Positions 6,891 through 7,584 of a stretch of DNA of 7,584 nucleotides are shown here, piece after piece. Below the pieces are notes generated by a model, which was not told where the DNA came from, searched no databases, and saw only the letters and a list, made by a program, of their open reading frames with translations. The translations under genes and the position numbers were made by a program. Every line of letters starts with the position of its first letter. The first letter of the stretch is position 1. Source of the DNA: Anaerolineae bacterium (GTDB taxonomy: Bacteria > Chloroflexota > Anaerolineae > 4572-78 > NAK82); assembly GCA_030597485.1 (NCBI GenBank), contig JAUVRU010000075.1, forward strand, positions 1 to 7,584. The letters run 5' to 3'.

Positions 6891-7584
6891 CTAGGTTTCT
6901 ACGCCGACGTCCTCTGCTACGCTTTTCAAATCCAATGCTGCCAACTTCTCTCTCGGAATCAGCCCATCCGCCGTCCAGCCTCGAGCAGCGTAGTAACCAT
7001 CTATCATCGCCCGCAACTCATTCTCTCTCATGTGCACCCCCTGGCCTGGTCCGGCCGGCATGGGGTCCCGCAGCGCTCGCTCGGGCAACCAGTCATCGGC
7101 CGCAGTCCATCCTTCACGGATGTTGAACGCTTTCTTCAGATTGCAGATGCGCTCGCCGGCCGTTGCCAACATCTCCCCCGACGATTCCAGCCCAGTTACA
7201 GTCTCATAGAAGTGAGCAGCCTCACCGTAGAAGTCCTCGAACAACCCACGGATGAACTTGCACCAGACCAGGGAATCAAACACCGCCGCTCGATTCTCCA
7301 GCAGCATCAGGAGATGCCCTCGGTCAGTCCCCCCTGTCAGCCGATCGACGACACCCTGCGCGTCGGGACCATAGCCTGGAGAACGATTGTGACACGCCCC
7401 CCGGGTACCCACAGCGTAGCCCAAGCCCATTGTTTTCATGCTGCGAGGATCGTAGCCAGCCATCTCCATTCCTTTGACCTGCATAGCGAAGTCCAGCGAT
7501 CCTTGGCCGACCTGTTCGGCAGCCCGCTTCGACCCCTCTGCCAGCATATCGCCGATGCCCTCACGGCGGGCAATCTTCTCGAGC
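6891..7584 (-). CDS. Aldehyde:ferredoxin oxidoreductase family protein, C-terminal part (5' end outside window)
   Basis: This is the last 230 or so residues of a tungsto/molybdopterin aldehyde:ferredoxin oxidoreductase. The family oxidises aldehydes to carboxylic acids, or runs in reverse, and passes electrons to ferredoxin in the cytoplasm. The frame stays open to the right edge, with LEKIARREGIGD preceding the first Met at 7547, so this is a truncated view and not a start. Visible family marks are GYDPR, the LGYAVGTRGACHNRSPGY block (pterin/active-site region, with the conserved His after Cys) and FDSLVWCKF. The Cys of that last motif (codon 7260-7262) matches the C-terminal fourth ligand of the [4Fe-4S] cluster known in Pyrococcus AOR; the other three ligands would lie upstream. 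The usual DxxGLC form of the motif reads DSLVWC here, a common kind of variation. The stop is TAG. It lies 28 bp upstream of the ferredoxin gene, which is probably its electron-transfer partner. The substrate cannot be read from the sequence. Confidence 0.93.
   Translation of the reverse strand, partial: LEKIARREGIGDMLAEGSKRAAEQVGQGSLDFAMQVKGMEMAGYDPRSMKTMGLGYAVGTRGACHNRSPGYGPDAQGVVDRLTGGTDRGHLLMLLENRAAVFDSLVWCKFIRGLFEDFYGEAAHFYETVTGLESSGEMLATAGERICNLKKAFNIREGWTAADDWLPERALRDPMPAGPGQGVHMRENELRAMIDGYYAARGWTADGLIPREKLAALDLKSVAEDVGVET

Noticed and set aside
7220..7270. DSLVWC in place of DxxGLC in AOR as a broken pterin/cluster motif.
   Set aside because: The Asp and the ligand Cys are kept, and the two middle residues vary in AOR relatives, so no loss of function is implied.

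Overview
The window is one densely packed, co-directional minus-strand gene cluster, so it is transcribed from right to left. It encodes an oxygen-sensitive 2-oxoacid/aldehyde pathway: the C-terminal part of an aldehyde:ferredoxin oxidoreductase (AOR) running in from the right edge, a polyferredoxin-type iron-sulfur subunit, both subunits of indolepyruvate ferredoxin oxidoreductase (IorA and IorB), a single-chain ADP-forming acyl-CoA synthetase, and a membrane-anchored HExxH zinc metallopeptidase. No RNA genes, insertion sequences or CRISPR arrays were seen.

The organism is most likely an anaerobic, GC-rich prokaryote that ferments or oxidises amino acids. A tungsten/molybdenum AOR, ferredoxin-dependent IOR and ADP-forming acyl-CoA synthetase are the classic peptide-fermentation set described in Thermococcales, and related sets occur in anaerobic bacteria. 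Strong Shine-Dalgarno sites, frequent GTG starts and the fused acyl-CoA synthetase fit a bacterium such as an uncultured Chloroflexota lineage. That taxon is a weak inference, and an archaeon is not excluded.

Layout, in order of transcription: AOR (7584 to 6891, 5' end outside the window); a 28-bp gap; ferredoxin (6862 to 6362); iorA (6365 to 4374, GTGA overlap); iorB (4377 to 3769, ATGA overlap); a 109-bp gap; acyl-CoA synthetase (3659 or 3677 to 1590); metallopeptidase (1593 to 259, GTGA overlap). Three 4-bp stop/start overlaps imply translational coupling. The first 258 bases hold a cluster of related palindromes (positions 31-105) and a doubtful open frame that leaves the window at the left edge.

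How the genes may work together: aromatic 2-oxoacids from transamination would be oxidatively decarboxylated by IorAB to aryl-acetyl-CoA and reduced ferredoxin. The synthetase would then make arylacetate and ATP. AOR, wired through the multi-cluster ferredoxin, would oxidise the aldehyde side product or, in reverse, reduce the acid with low-potential electrons. The metallopeptidase has no obvious place in this scheme. The most notable sequence details are an Arg in place of a cluster-ligand Cys in the ferredoxin, an insertion beside the thiamine-diphosphate domain of IorA, the coupled metallopeptidase and the left-edge palindromes.
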